Below, one piece after another: positions 11,133-24,149 of a stretch of 64,000 nucleotides of DNA (position 1 is its first letter; each line of letters opens with the position of its first letter). Origin of the DNA: Andrena cerasifolii (taxonomy: Eukaryota; Arthropoda; Insecta; Hymenoptera; Andrenidae); the NCBI RefSeq assembly GCF_050908995.1, contig NC_135122.1:14796501-14860500 (forward strand). Reading direction: 5' to 3'. The notes below the pieces were generated by a model, which had not been told where the DNA came from, searched no databases, and saw nothing but the letters and a program-made list of their open reading frames with translations. The translations under genes were made by a program, and so were the position numbers.

Positions 11133-13705
11133 CAAGTAGCTAGCCCGAGGATATTATAGTCCCCAAAGAGAATTCTTCCTCTGAAGAAGCTCGATAGCGC
11201 TGACACTACGCGTAACGGTATTGCACCGGCTTAGCATAATCGGCAACGTGCGCGACGAATCGATGAGATCTCCGTGTATTTTACGAGGACACGCCTAATG
11301 GAAGCATTCTAATCCGATGCTCATTTGAACGTGTAAAATAGGGCTTACGGTCCCTGGGAGATACGTGACTGGCTGCCACGGCAGATCGTGCCTGGTTTCT
11401 TTATTTTTAGGCGTCCATTCAGTTGGCCAGCGATCGGCGAGCGCGTTTACTATTACTTTTGAAGGATAGTTAAGTCATTACATGCCGGATGGGTAGCTCT
11501 TCTCGGGCGGTGTACCGCTATGCGCCGATGATTATGCAACTTCGCGCCTTTCTGCTGCCGCAGAACGACCGCCAACCGAACGGCTTTCCTAGCCGACCAA
11601 AGAAACGCGTCGCTTTAAATAAACGTAACGATAAGCTGCCAGACAAGCTTCTTCCCTTTCAACGGAGTGCATTCTAATAGAACCATCCGTCGACACTGGG
11701 TTCGTGAAACTACAGAATGCTTCCCCTGCTCTGGTTGTGCTTCATTCAAGAAAGACACTATATCGTGGGAGTTAATTTGAGATGTAGGGTGGATTATTTG
11801 GTTGCGTTTCAACGTCGTCAGTTGATGTTTCCTGCAAGGCAGATTAAATGGTAGGCACATTAGAAAATCCTGCTTAGAGTAATCTTTTAATGAATCATCG
11901 ACGATCGATCAAGGCTTCGATGCCATTCAGCGGACGATTGTACAGTGCGTTGCAAAACTACAAGAGATATCCGACGGATTTATAGATGGAGGAATAGCAA
12001 TAAGAAAGGTGGACATCGACGAGTAGGACGTTTTCTAAATCCCATGCAACCTACATCGACTTTGCATCAGTTTTCTCCTGCGAATCGCAGAATCCGCGAA
12101 TTTCTTCCTCATTAACACCTCGGTTTCTTGGTGCTAAGTGGTGTTTCCTAATGCCCGTTCAATTATCAGCAAGACAGAACCGAAGGAAACCGAAATCGCA
12201 GCTGGCCGCGCTCGAATCGCTCCCTGACTGACATTGATGAAACGCTCACTTTCACTTGTCTTTCCAACTTTTTGCACTCGCGCCGAACGCACTTAAATCT
12301 GCATTAGCAGTGCTTTACCGCGCGCTGGAAAAGCAGTAACGATCGCGATTAAATTCGCACTATTTTTTCTGGTTGTGGAAGCCTCGATAGAGAGGTTGAC
12401 CGAACTCACGATCGAAGGTTCGCGAGGAACCTCGTCCCCGATGGTTATTCAGAGAAAGCGAAGGAAAGGGATGCCCTGGTACGAAACTGCCCACGATAAA
12501 GCGGCGAGGCACGCGAGAGGACGTCGGTTACATAATGCGAGGAATGTCCGACCTCATGACTGGACACTAAGTAGTCTGTTGCCTGGACGTTGTTGCGGTA
12601 CGCGTGTTCGGCATACGTTTGCTGCTCCATTCCGAAAGGTCTCGCCTCCATCCACTATTGCGCAACCGATGAGGGGGGCCAAGGAGCGGCGACGATGCGC
12701 CGCGCTGGTGAAACGGATAGTTGTTTCGTTCGACGCGTTTACACGACGAATTACCAGCCCCGTACGTTGCCGTCCATTAGTTTCCACTGACGCAAGAATA
12801 TTTTCAGCCGCGAACCGGCGCGCGATCTTCGGCACGCCGATGTTCCCTGGGACACAACCGTTCGAGTTAGCAAATCGTTACGGCCGGTTCGTTTGGAAGA
12901 TTGATGACGGTGGAAAATAGAATCTTTCGCTGATCGAGCTGATCGATCAATTACGGCGGGCACGGAACAGTTTAGAATTTCGACGGTGATTGGAGCGCGG
13001 CCCGCGCGACCCGCTGAGAGCGATACTAATTCCCTTTGTCGGGACGTTGTCTTCGTCATTAAAACAGATCGTTACTACTCCAGTTCGGCGCGCGTTTCGG
13101 GGCAACCCCGAGCCGCTGCATTCTTATGCAACGTGGAGCAAACGGCCCGGGCGAAAAAGAGTGGAGAGCGGCCGTTGCGTGTCGCCTTGCGTGCAGCTTC
13201 CGTGCGTGTGCGTAACCGTTATGCAATTGCACCGAGCGCCGACCGAAAGCATGAAAATAAAACCCGACCGACCGTGCGAGTCGGGGGCTGCTCCCCTCTA
13301 TCTTGAGGTGAAGGACGCGGGAGAATGCCACGACACTTCTTGCCGACCCCCCGGAAGACCCCGTGGAAAGAATCTGGAACGTAGTCGCCGGGGCGCTCAG
13401 TTGCAGCGGCGCGACGTTCGATTTTTAAACCACCTTTTCTTGCGAAATATCTTCTCCGCCAGACGTGCCCCTATACTAGCTTCCAATAGATGGACCATTC
13501 GAGCGATTCGTGCAGCAGCATCAACGTGCGAATTCATAAAGTTCCACGAATGCCCCCCCCCCGGTTCACTTCCTTCTTCGCAATGCGCATCTTGTAGTAG
13601 CCGCTCGATTCCAAGGGAATTCTAACTGGATTTGATTTAGTTGCATCCGGGCAGCTACAGGAGGAATTCGAGGATCGTGGCTGCACCGGAGTGCAGGCGC
13701 GATGG
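11133..13705. other. Non-coding stretch, CpG-rich from about 12,370 to 13,640
   Basis: The CpG-rich half contains the longest open frames of the window: 181 codons at 12,375-12,920 and 211 codons at 12,990-13,625, both on +, with 90-102-codon frames opposite. The + strand proteins are rich in Arg, Ala, Pro and Ser in no order. They have no domain, signal peptide or membrane segment, and are overlapped by frames in other registers. I treat them as chance frames in GC-rich DNA. A C10 run lies at 13,553-13,562. Confidence 0.5.
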
Positions 13706-13709
13706 TGCA

Positions 13710-15000
13710 CAGTGGCGAATTCGCTCGAAATCGTGGAACAAAAGTGAAAAACTTTTTTCTTTTTTTTTTCATTTTAAAAATCTGCGAATTGTACTTGATT
13801 TGTGAAATATCGCGGCACGTTTTTCCATTAAAATCAACTTTTGATCTGTAATTCTCTAAGAGATATGCAACTTCAAGCTTAAGGGGTCGTGTCTAGTTGG
13901 CGGGCGAAGGAGAGCGTGATTTTCGGGAATTTTTTGTGGAAAATGTGACGTGTGTTTTTTACAACTATTTCCTGGTTTTAGAAGCACACATATTCAGCAA
14001 CCCTCGGTAATTTTGTTATAGGAAAATATTAACGAATGAACGAATAACAGCCACTCTCGCGGAAGCTGTTTTTATAAAGGCGCTGCGCGGTGAGTACGAT
14101 TTCTCCGAGTCGGATCGTCTGAAATCAGAAAGTGAAGAAGATTCTGTTAATATATGAGTTTATCTGGTGCGTGAACGAAGGATTTTTCGAAAACATGATT
14201 TCAGACAAAATGGCGGCCGTTTAACGCAAAATCATGATTTCTCGATGCCTGAATTGTTCGTCTTTCGTGAATTAAAAATCGAGCTTTCATCAAGAACAAA
14301 AATCCTTCGTTCACGCACCAGATAAACTCACATAGTAACAGAATATTCTTCGCTTTTCGATTTCAGATGATCCGGCTCGGAGAAATCCTATTTACCGCTA
14401 AAAAAAATAGCTTCCGCGAGAATGGTTGTTATTCGTTCATTTTTTAATATTTTCCTATAACAAAATTACTGAGAGTTGCTCAATATATGTACTTTTAAAA
14501 TAAGCAACTAGTTGTAAAAAATATACATTAGATTTTCCACAAAAAATTCCCGAAAATCGCGTTCTTTTTCGCCCGCCAACTAGACATGACCCCTTAATAG
14601 CGTTAGAAAATTGATTTGTTCAGGTAAATCTAGAAATCATATGTCGATTTATTGTCGATGCAACAAGATAATCTGGCAATATTGGTATTACCTGATATGC
14701 TACAGTAATTGCATTATTTTTTAAATATTTTTACGGCTGTGGTAGATAAAAATACAAGAACTATATACGTTTTTCTTTGTTTGAGCGAATAATCGTGTAT
14801 CAAGCGAGATCAAGCTTCGATTACTTTTTTAAAGTAAAATTTAAAGGTCACAAAAAATAGTTCTGATTGAAATTAGAATTCCAAATTTTTCATTAAAAAA
14901 GCACGTGATTATCCTTTATGTTATTGTAATTAATTTCTACAATTTCGTTTAGATTTAAAGATATTAGTTTCGGCTACGATTTCAGGTAAATTCGCCACTG
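13710..15000. mobile_element. CAGTGGCGAA-ended DNA element, interrupted by a second element
   Basis: The left terminus CAGTGGCGAATTCGCTCGAA is matched at the right end, read in reverse, by CAGTGGCGAATTTACCTGAA; similarity extends about 27 bp. TGCA lies directly outside both ends (13,706-13,709 and 15,001-15,004) and may be a 4-bp target duplication. Without the nested element (13,883-14,593 plus its TTAA) the host copy is about 575 bp, AT-rich and non-coding. The superfamily is uncertain; CAGTGGCG ends occur in several insect DNA-transposon groups. Confidence 0.7.
13883..14593. mobile_element. Nested palindromic TTAA element (GGGGTC...GACCCC)
   Basis: TTAA flanks both sides (13,879-13,882 and 14,594-14,597). 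The arms, about 330 bp each, are reverse complements: both carry CTAGTTGGCGGGCGAA, TTTTCGGGAATTTTTTGTGG, GCTTCCGCGAGA (with variants) and TTATCTGGTGCGTGAACGAA. They meet around a centre near 14,230-14,260. No coding capacity is seen. It was inserted into the element at 13,710-15,000, so it is the younger of the two. Length is about 711 bp. It shares the TTAAGGGG start with the elements at 41,225 and, less exactly, 55,204. Confidence 0.85.
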
Positions 15001-15004
15001 TGCA

Positions 15005-17638
15005 GCGTGCGCAATAGTCGCGGCTCGTGATCGATAGTTAAATAGTAGTTACCGATCCACTGTAGTAATATGTTGAGCAGGACTACTGCTGGCGTCCATT
15101 CCTACAGTGCCGTGGCGTCGACAGGAATATCCGATTGCAGCTGCCGAGGCGTTCGACTGCCGTTGGAGCTCGTCCTCGTGTAAAACACGCGAACCACCGG
15201 CGTCTCGCGCACCTAGGCACCGTGAGAGCCGTGCAAATAGTTGCATTAATCCTCCGGCTTGAGATTAATGCGTCACGGGCCATCATTGAAAAGAATGCAC
15301 GGCTCTCGTTGCCGTTTCAACGGAACTGCACCGTTAGTTTTTCCACTCTGGGATGTTCCTCGAAACGGTGAAACGTGTCTCGCGAAAGGATATCACTGGC
15401 ATCCACGCTGCCGGGTGTTGTCTACGAGTAGCAAGCGTCTTGGGTTCGGTTCGTGACCAAATTCTTCACCCTCTGTTCGAATAAAGCTCCTTTCAGATCT
15501 GTAGAAAGTGCGCTCGTTCCTTTACCTTCTCAATGCATAAGCTTGCCCGAAGAATTCGCTCGCGGAAATGGCAACTGGGTGTCCCGATAACGCGATCTGT
15601 CATCGTAAATTACCGTTTCTGCCAAGACTGCCCGCGACCAACGAATGACACGCGCGCTAGCGCCAGCCGTCGGTATCGCAAATGAAATTCCACGATCCAA
15701 CATTTGCTTGCCTTATCGTTCGACACAGTTTCGCGTCTTTTACAGACGCACGGTGCAAGCGGGTCTCAGAAGGCACGAACGTGTCCGCGGTTCGTGAGAG
15801 ATCGTATGCACTCGCAATCCTCGTAAAACGCCTGGCGGTTAATCATGGAAAACATCGTGAAATTAAAACAAAGGTCATCCAGATAACACCCCCTGACAAA
15901 GCGGAGAGCGAACTTGGCGGAAATATTTCCCGGTATTAGTGGGCTCGGTCCCAGTAGGACTTCCAAGTCTTCTGGGCTCCCCGCGGAATCGAGAGTACAT
16001 AAAGGTCGTCCCGTGTATGTCGGGCTCTTACACAAGGTGGTGCATGTTACCTGATGTAATAAAGAAACACACGCACAGAAGCGCGCGCGCACACGTACGC
16101 TCGCGTAATCGTTAGACGGCTTCCACGCCTCTAAATGTCATTTATACAAGTTGCCCGGCGTTGCATAATTTTTCTCGTTCCAGCAGTCGAACGTGGCGAA
16201 CCTTCAGATGGCCCGATTTTCCATTCGCCTCTGACACTTCGCGGTTTCTTATTAACATACGCGTATTTCTACTTTACCTCGTACCCAAGAATTTCCAGCC
16301 ACCTCTGTGTTGATGGTATCGGATCAGGATTGCGAAAGGTTTCATTGAATGCGACACGATGGCAAAACAGCATCATGCAAAATAATAATCTCACTCTCCC
16401 CCTCCCCCCGTTCGCTGAATTCAAAGGTAGCATTGTTACGAAACCATTCAACTTTCCACTGCATCATCTTCCCGCGCCTCTAACGACAAGCGAAATAATT
16501 ACCTACCTACTTTGTATCCGCTAAACGAGCCCCTATGCAGTTCATAATACAATAATAGTGTATCGAAGCAGGACTTCCGTGCAATGATTCGTGCTAAAAG
16601 AATGACGACCCAGGGGAGCCAAAGGATTGCAGAATTTTAAAGGCACGCATGTTATTTACGTTATCTTCCGTCAGAAAAATCATCCACTCTCCAAAGCTTA
16701 AAATATCTTATACAGGTTTGTATATATTATCAAAAGTTCCGCGACTTTAATCGCTCCTCGTTACGGATCCTGCTTACGGAAGCCCGAACGCGGCTGACGT
16801 TTATCGCCGAAATGTCCATTTACGATACAATTACGGCGCTAGCTTTCTCCGCGACTGGTGGGTGAAATATTCGCCAATAAACGGGGGGGGGGGAACATAA
16901 ACGCAGAGGCGTGCACGTAACGTCAGTTGCGGAAATCTTCTTCGACGCTCGTATCACCAGCACCATCCTCGCGGAATCGACGGCGTTTCCCTCGCGCTGT
17001 GCTGCCCGTTCCCTCTCTCACGGGGCGAGGCTCCTGCTAATACTTACCAGTCTTTAACGGCGGTGCATAAAACGCGGGGTAAAAGTAACGCGTTGGAAAG
17101 AGCGACAGGAGGAGACGGAGCTCGAGGTACCCGCGCGAACGGGACACCTGCCTTATTGTGAATCGACATTGTAGTACTCCATTCCCCTGCTCTGTGCTAG
17201 CCGCGCGACCCACCTTGTTCTAGATATTCGATACTCTTCCTTTCTCCTCCTACGACCCGTTCCAGGCACCGTGACGAAATGCGCCGCGCCTGGTAATAGC
17301 GGCGTGCACACACCTTCGCGATCGCGCCGCTGCACACCATCGCGCGGTCGATGTCGTCGCGATGCCACGTGGAAAGCCGTAGCCACGACTCTTCCAAGGA
17401 CGTTAAGGACCTTCGTCTTCGCTCTTCGGTAGTCGAGACACGAAGATCCTTGACAATGAGCCGGTGACTTTTTCCTTTCATTGATCCTGCGGTTGGCCAT
17501 GCGCAGGCGTCGTTGAACACGCTATGGTATTTCGTACTTCATTCGATTAATAATTGGAGACACTGACTGGCGAAAGTCGGGGTGGCGCGCAAGGTGCTTC
17601 TGACGTAGCGATCCTCCAGGGAGTGATCGGCATAACCG
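15005..17638. other. Non-coding stretch, CpG-rich at about 16,760-17,520
   Basis: No gene is supported. A G11 run occurs at 16,883-16,893. On the minus strand CTG|GTAAGTATT (about 17,041-17,051) is a near-ideal donor sequence, but no acceptor, coding frame or conserved peptide next to it could be defined. The 107- and 115-codon minus-strand frames at 17,153-17,520 overlap each other in different registers and lack domains. Confidence 0.45.
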
Positions 17639-17783
17639 CAGCCATTTTGGGGCAAAACCGGAAATAAACATAACCTAAACGTTTAGCTATCTCTTTCTAT
17701 CAGTATTTCTCTCTCTCTCCCTTTCTGTCACTATTTCTGTCTCTTTCTTTTCACAGTTTCTTTCTCTGTCTACTTCCGCTTTT
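17639..17783 (+). repeat. Direct repeat, copy 1 (CAGCCATTTTG...CTTCCGCTTTT)
   Basis: A 145-bp unit that returns 428 bp downstream at 18,067-18,209 with roughly 90% identity. Shared landmarks, in order, are CAGCCATTTTG, GCAAAACCGGAAATAAAC, TAACCTAAA, a CT-rich tract around CTATCAGTATTTCTCTC, and CTGTCTACTTCCGCTTTT. There are no terminal inverted repeats, poly-A tail or open frame. It may be a local segmental duplication or two insertions of an uncharacterised short retroposon. Confidence 0.75.
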
Positions 17784-18066
17784 TCGATCGCTAATTCGAG
17801 CCACGTAACACCAGCGCAAACGCATACGCGATGCAGTAAACAAACCGTAAATTACAATTTTCGTCCTGGAATCGGCAAGAAGGAAGTTTTTGCGGGTATA
17901 GTTGCCACCAGTAGACATCTGTGCAGGGTGGTCTGGTGCGTTTGAACGCTAATCAGCACCGTACGTTGAAATAATAATGAATTCATGACTCGAAAAGGTG
18001 CCAGAATGAGGTTCAAGGCTTCTCCGTCGGTGGCGCTAATGGTATATTCCAGCTAGTGCAGAACGG

Positions 18067-18209
18067 CAGCCATTTTGCTGCAAAACCGGAAATAAACCTA
18101 ACCTAAAAGCTTATCTATCTCTTTCTATCAGTATTTCTCTCTCTTTTTCTGCCACTATTTCTGTCTCTTTCTTTTTGTACAGTTTATTTCTCTGTCTACT
18201 TCCGCTTTT
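18067..18209 (+). repeat. Direct repeat, copy 2 (CAGCCATTTTG...CTTCCGCTTTT)
   Basis: The second copy of the 17,639-17,783 unit, in the same orientation. Differences are single substitutions and small length changes in the CT-rich part. The flanking DNA of the two copies shows no clear similarity beyond the unit, which favours two insertions or an old duplication with diverged edges. Confidence 0.75.
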
Positions 18210-21200
18210 ACTCCAAATCGCGGCAACCAATCAGCGACGATACGCGTTGTTCCGATCACTGCCTAGAGGATCACTATTCCGACGGAGGTGATCGAAATTC
18301 GGGAGCATTACCCTTGCAGATGAATAATTAATTGAAATTGAAACCAACGTAGAAACCCATAATAACATAGTCCGTCGCTTTGGAATAGTTAAACGGGAGG
18401 CATCGGGAGTTGTAAACGACACTGTTAATCGTAAGTTGCAATCCAGTTGCCAGTGCACCTGAGACACGATTGTCGCCTTAACGGCTCATCCTCCGTGCGG
18501 CATATCCGCGAATTTCTAGCGTTAACGGCTCCATGCGAAGAAAAACTTTCCCGTGGGCCCAGTTCCCACGCCTCGCGGCAACTTCCAGCCACGTATGCAA
18601 CTGCGCGTGTACGTGCATCCTGCGTACAATGCACCGTTCGGGAGACATGCGTAGAACTTTCAAAAAAGGGGGACGGTACGAGCTCGCGCCGAGAAGAGCA
18701 GTTCGCGTGACGGCTTGTTGGAGGAACAGGGCCCAAATGAGAATCTTCCCCATCGAAATACGATAAAGTATCGCCAATTAAACGTAGAACCAATCCGGCA
18801 GTCAGAGCCAGCTTGAACATTCACATTCTTCTGTGAACGTAACAGGATTTTTTTTGCATCGATCAGAGATCCTGTTTGTAACGTAACAACGTCCTTCTTG
18901 CCAGGTTTAGAGTCATCACGGTTTGCCTTGTAAATGTTTCTAATGACTTGTAAGCACAGACTGCTCCTTGGCGTAAGTAAACAGAGAGCCGTCCCGCTTC
19001 GGAGATTCTTCTAGTTCTTAGTAACGAAACGGTAATTTCGTCGGCTGGTTTCTCTGGCCGATAAATCCCCCCGAAGAGTTAATGCAGCTATTTTTCTCTC
19101 CCCGCGCGGTAGCCAGCGCTGCCACTGCACTTGAAAAAGAATGCACCGTGGCGCCAGTTTATCGTAAATTTACATAACGCATCCGCGCAGCATGTGCATA
19201 CGCGGATGCAGCTCATCTTGACTTTCCTCGACCTTGCTTGCGGCCTCTCAGAAGCGGTATGTTAATTTCCCTGCTGTTCTTGATGAGCTTAATAAGCTTC
19301 TCCGGAGCATAAACATGCGAAGCTCCTGACTTTGATGGCTCCCTATAGGGGTGCGTTATACTTGAGTTCTATTCGAGCAATTCCTTACAATTAAGCGTCA
19401 TAAATTTTCTTACACAGGAAGAAACTTACTTCCAGCGCACAACTTTATTTCTCTCTACTCCTTAAACTTGTACGCATCGCTTCAATTGCTTTTCGTAACC
19501 AATTGCTTGTGAAAAAACAAAATGGGACAACAAGGTGACATCTTTGCAGAATAGTGTTATTTTCCCTAGCTGTACAATTATTTAAGAAAGAACGCACGTA
19601 TTTCATTTTGTTTTTATCCTCTGGTTTCACTTGCGGACTTTCGCGTGGAGGTGGCGCGCGTAAAAGGATTCCCAGACGCGTGGCAGATGTGTCGACCAAT
19701 AAATTTATTTCGCAAGGAGGTGTAATGAAATCGTTAGTTGGAGGATATGACTAATAAGCGTTTAGGATACCAGGCGAAGGAACGAGCAGTGCAACGTTCG
19801 CTACCCAGCGAATTGGAACGTCTTCAAGATTTCAGGCTGGTACTACACCCTGGCGCCGTGTCTCCTCGAAGATAACAAAGTGGCTCTCTGATTCACGATT
19901 ATTCCGGTATTACTCAAGCTGGAAAATAACGTGGCACGATAATACGTTCCACGGTAATTAAATAGACATCGAATCACGGCTACACTGCGACGTTTTGTCG
20001 GGGGCAATTTGTTAAAACATATTGCTCGAAACACAATTTCCCACCACCTTAATCGCTACCATCGTTTACGTTCTTAATTCAGTCGTCGTAGAAAAAACAG
20101 ACAGAAATGTTTGTTATATCTGTTCTTATGTAAGAATTACATTGGATTTCGTGCTGCACTAGTCATGGGGGTAGCCAAGGTGGGGTAGCGTAGGAAAAGA
20201 ATAATAAATTAAGTAGTCGTCCGTGTAAGATTAAATTAATTTATTACAAAATAAAAATAAATTAAATTGTGAAGTAATACCGCATTGTGTACAGATTTCT
20301 TTCTCTATCTAATTCCTTTACGTAAGATGCAATAACAAAATTTGTTTCACTATTTGTTCAAGGCACTAGTTATTCAAGTCTCTTTGCACAGAAGCCTATG
20401 AGAAATTTCTAACTTTCGTCATGCGAAGAGAATCAACTGAAATGATTTGTTTAGCCAGATCTTATCTGTGGTTCGCGGAGGTGGAAATTATCTAATTGCA
20501 AGCTGAATCATTTATACCAGATTTTTATACGAACATACTTTTATTATATGTGGAATTTACTTCAGACGTAACCGGATCCACTTAATTGTGTTTCGTTTCG
20601 ATTCTGATTAAGCAAGTTGACATTGTCACGGGGAACCTTCCCCGCAGATCGTAGTATTGTTCGAGGCTGGGGCTAAAAGAAGTCTTGGGTTTCACAAGAG
20701 GTCGACTTCCCTAAATGCAGCACAGTATAATTATCTCTTCTCTGGCTGAATCCTAAAGGTCGTCGTCACGATGAGCACGATCGTATGGAGTATCGCCAAA
20801 GAGGGGCCTCTGACGCGATGTACCTGGCATCCCTGATCTATATTTATAGGGAGAACGACCGATGGAATATGCGATCGATTGTGTCCGCTGCCAAATGCCT
20901 TTTGGTCCCTCTTGACATCGCCTTAAAGTAGCCGAACAAAGGTGCCAAACCGCTGCTAACTACCGGTGCTGAGTAGACTTCAGTAGACGCTGTCTGCCGG
21001 ATCCTCTTTCTTCCATTTTCAACGCCCTCGTTGCCGATCTTCCTCGTTCTGAGCAGTTAGATATAAAGCTCGAAGAATTCCTTCATTAAAATTGACTGGA
21101 CACTTCCTTGTTCAGAGGGTAATCATCTTTTCTATTTATTCGTTCCGTTGTAAATCGAATAATAATTTTGTTCACCTTACTTTGACTCCAATTTTACAAA

Positions 21201-21424
21201 ATTGAAAGCAGTCACGATAATAGCGCGCCAGCATGTTCTACTGCCAGGCAGATTTTCTATAATTGAGGACCTTGTAGCAAGAGGGGTGCTCCATCTTTAC
21301 CAACTTCGAGTAAATTAGAAAAATATTGTCTATAAAATTATTGACTTAACATTAAACAGAGAACATTAATTGAAAAATTATATATTTCCACACAATAACT
21401 AGTAGTTATTGATTATATTGGTAT
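18210..21424. other. Non-coding stretch, nothing firmly recognised
   Basis: At 18,425-18,830 overlapping frames on both strands (up to 131 codons) fall in CpG-containing DNA and show no domain. Around 20,166-20,190 a GGGGGTAGCCAAGGTGGGG stretch resembles the G-rich subterminal part of CAGTGGCG-type transposons, but no terminus or partner was found. An AT-rich patch runs from 20,200 to 20,290. Confidence 0.45.
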
Positions 21425-21478
21425 ATTTCTATTTCTATTTCTCGCGATATTTCAAATCTTCTATTTCTATTTCTATTC
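21425..21478. repeat. Interrupted (ATTTCT)n microsatellite
   Basis: Two blocks of tandem ATTTCT/TTCTAT units, each about three units long, are separated by about 20 bp of unrelated sequence (CTCGCGATATTTCAAATCT). It is ordinary slippage-type low-complexity DNA. Confidence 0.7.
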
Positions 21479-23841
21479 GTTATCGGATTCGCATCAAGCG
21501 TGCACCGAACGATGTAGAATTTTTCATACAGATTACGTTCCTCAAAAATGAAGCTTCACCCCTCTTGCTGTAAGGACGTCAATTCTAGTCCTGCTGTAGG
21601 ATACTTTCCCCCTACAAACACACACAACACTGACCACGATTCTCTTATACATGCAGAATTTGAATGCACTTCCTCTGGTCAGGTACTTCAGCAACGGAAT
21701 GAGCCTGGAATGATCGCGATGAGCTCTATGGAAGGCATCGACTCGCTGCACGGTAGGGACCGTTGACACAGTTCGATTAAAACGGCGGAACACGTTCTGG
21801 GAATCCTTTAAAATAGCTCGAGGAGGTGCCAATTCCTCGCTAATTGCCGTTCGACAGACACGCTCTGTCGGTGTACCGTTTTCTGCTACGTCCGTGCCAG
21901 TTACCCCCTCGACTGGCGCTATCCATAAAAAAAAAGCGAATGTAATCGGCTTTCCAACAGATCCACTGGGTACTCATTCATCAGCGTTTCATATCGAAAC
22001 TATAACCTTCGCTGGACGCGGTAAACGGCGAGCCAGGTACATACGGACCGTTCTCCACATTCTTCGCGGGGATCGTACGTGCCCGGCTAGCCGACGATTG
22101 ATAAATACGCGTCGACGAATCGGTCCTCTGATCTCGACCGATCGCACCGCGGGATTAACGATGACGGATTAAAAAGGTTGCGCTCCTTTCCATTCCCCTG
22201 GATCGCTCGCTCGCGTAAGCGAGCTGGCAGCCGCCGCCGCCCACCTGTTTACCATTTGCAGCGGTGCGCCTTTCCGTACCGATCGCCTGGCAGCATTTCA
22301 AGAAATTATTCTAATTAACCGTATTATTAGCCAGCCGCGTAAGAGCCGGCCGTAGACCTCGGCTCCGTTTTTCCAGAAACCGCCGTCCAGGTACGACGAA
22401 CTTCCCTTTCCCTCTCCAAGGACACGGCGTCGGTGCAGGCCTCGCTTTTCATTCCTCGCCGCGTTATTTATCATAAAACTGCGCGCACAGGTGCCCCGTG
22501 CACACGGTCACTTGGCTGGCGCATAAATCAGCGGGGACTTAATGTAGCGTCGTAACGAGTTCTCACCTTGGTCCCAGCCGCGGCGAGGTCCTCTTCGCCC
22601 GTGGTCCTCGCGTCTACGACCGCCCGATAAAAAGGAACGGATTCCTTTCTCTCCTTTTTCAGAGCGCGCACCACCCGGACAGAAATAAAAAGCCGCGCCA
22701 GCGTTAATCGAGCCCCGTAATCTCGCCCGGTGGGCGTAAATACGCGAAGATAATGGAGCGTTGCGGGTTTTCCGCGTGTATCGCCGTTCCCTATCGTTCG
22801 GGTGACTCTACAGGCGAGGAAAAGCAGGTATTACGGATTCCTTCTTGCAAACCGCGCTGAGGAATTTTTATTACACCCGCTTGGGAAATGGGTAGCCCGA
22901 GGAATGAGTCATAGGGACCCTCTTGCAGCGAAAGAGAGGGGACAGAAGTATTAGTCCTGCTAACGCGCAGAAGCGTTGAAAGTGTTTCGAACAGTCACCC
23001 ACGATTGGAATTTCGATCCAGCGATAAATACGGTGGAAGAGCCATAGCGACAGGAATCGATGGACAAAAAGTGTTCGTACAGAATTTCAATAGGCTCTTC
23101 CTTCATTTTGTATTCTTATGACACGAGGATACCAGAAGATACGTTCAACCTTCGAGGCTACATTCTTAATTTAATTCCACCAGCCCGGGACATGCGTTAA
23201 GTACCTATAAAACGATTTTGATCGCTCGAGATTGAGCCATTTCGACACACACAGCGTCCACGATCGATTCACTGGAAAGGGACTATCAGCGCATAAAAGT
23301 CGGAGAGAGCAAATTACTCGTTCGATACCCCATCCCCGTCCGCTGGAATGCAACAGCCGCACGATGATCACCGGCCGTCCTATCTGCATAGCTATGAATG
23401 CACACATTGCACACGCATGGCCCGGAATGCACCACCAACGTGTGCGCATTACGATTTCATCGCGTGGGGTGCAGCAAGGACGCCTGTACGGCACTTGTCG
23501 CGCTCGCTGGAATTTGTTTCGAGCCGGAGTCGCGGGACGCCGCCCGACAAATAACGACGTTATGCAAATCCCCTACTTGTGTACTTTTTTCCCTTCTTAT
23601 TTCTATCGGGCTGATTCACGCGAACGGCGCGATACACTCCGGGAGACAACAGAAAGAACCCAGACACGTCATGGCGTGATTTTTAGAGTGGACCCAGGCC
23701 GCTGCCAAATATGGCTGCCCTTTCGGAGGCTGCGATATTAAATTGCGACGCATCTGACGATCTGCTGAAAGGCCACGGTGATTTTTATGAGCCTTTGAGA
23801 GGGGAGCATATTATAAGGAGAGGTTTCTAGATATTTCTGGA
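21479..23841. other. Non-coding stretch, CpG-rich at about 21,990-22,830
   Basis: The CpG-rich part contains several homeodomain-like or E-box-like short words (TTCTAATTAACCG, TTATTAGCC) but no coding signal. The 169-codon + frame at 23,232-23,741 is overlapped by 68- and 93-codon frames in another register and by a minus-strand frame, and has no domain. A small hairpin GCTCGC/GCGAGC lies at about 22,206-22,223. Confidence 0.4.
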
Positions 23842-24149
23842 GGATCGAATAATAAGAAATATGTACGTGTTTTTTTTTTCTTTTGACCCGTTTGCATGCT
23901 TAGGGGTTGAAACCATCCCTCGAAGTTCATAAACAGAAGTGCAAAAGTGTCTGACAAGAAGAACATCGTCCATATAGCACGTTATGACGCAAATGAAATT
24001 TTTTATCAAGTTTTATTCAACACAATTTTGCACCATTTATGAGCTTTGAGGGTTGCTTTCACCCCCCAAACACGCAAGCAGGCCAAAATAAAAAGACACC
24101 TATTTAATTTATAATAATTTACACGTACATATCTCTATTATTAAGGCCC
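23842..24149. mobile_element. Palindromic element with G-run/TGAAA arms
   Basis: The left arm (about 23,842-23,950) matches the reverse complement of the right arm (about 24,020-24,149). Shared blocks are AATAATA, ATATGTACGTGT, TTTGCATG/TTGCGTG, GGGGTTGAAA/GGGGGTGAAA and AAGTTCATAAA/AAGCTCATAAA. The right arm is about 30-40 bp longer, so the copy is old and partly deleted. It carries no coding sequence. The arm core resembles that of 38,257-38,750, suggesting a related family. Confidence 0.65.

Noticed and set aside
12375..13625. Open frames of 181 and 211 codons on the + strand as genes
   Set aside because: They lie in CpG-rich, stop-poor DNA, overlap frames on both strands, and their composition (Arg, Ala, Ser, Pro) is what random GC-rich DNA gives. 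No domain, signal or splice context.
17668..18105. CCTAACCTAA-like words as interstitial telomere repeats (TTAGG)n
   Set aside because: At most two units in each place, and they are part of the 145-bp direct repeat.
20160..20195. G-rich GGGGGTAGCCAAGGTGGGG as a CAGTGGCG-type transposon end
   Set aside because: The terminal CAGTGGCG is absent and no partner was found.
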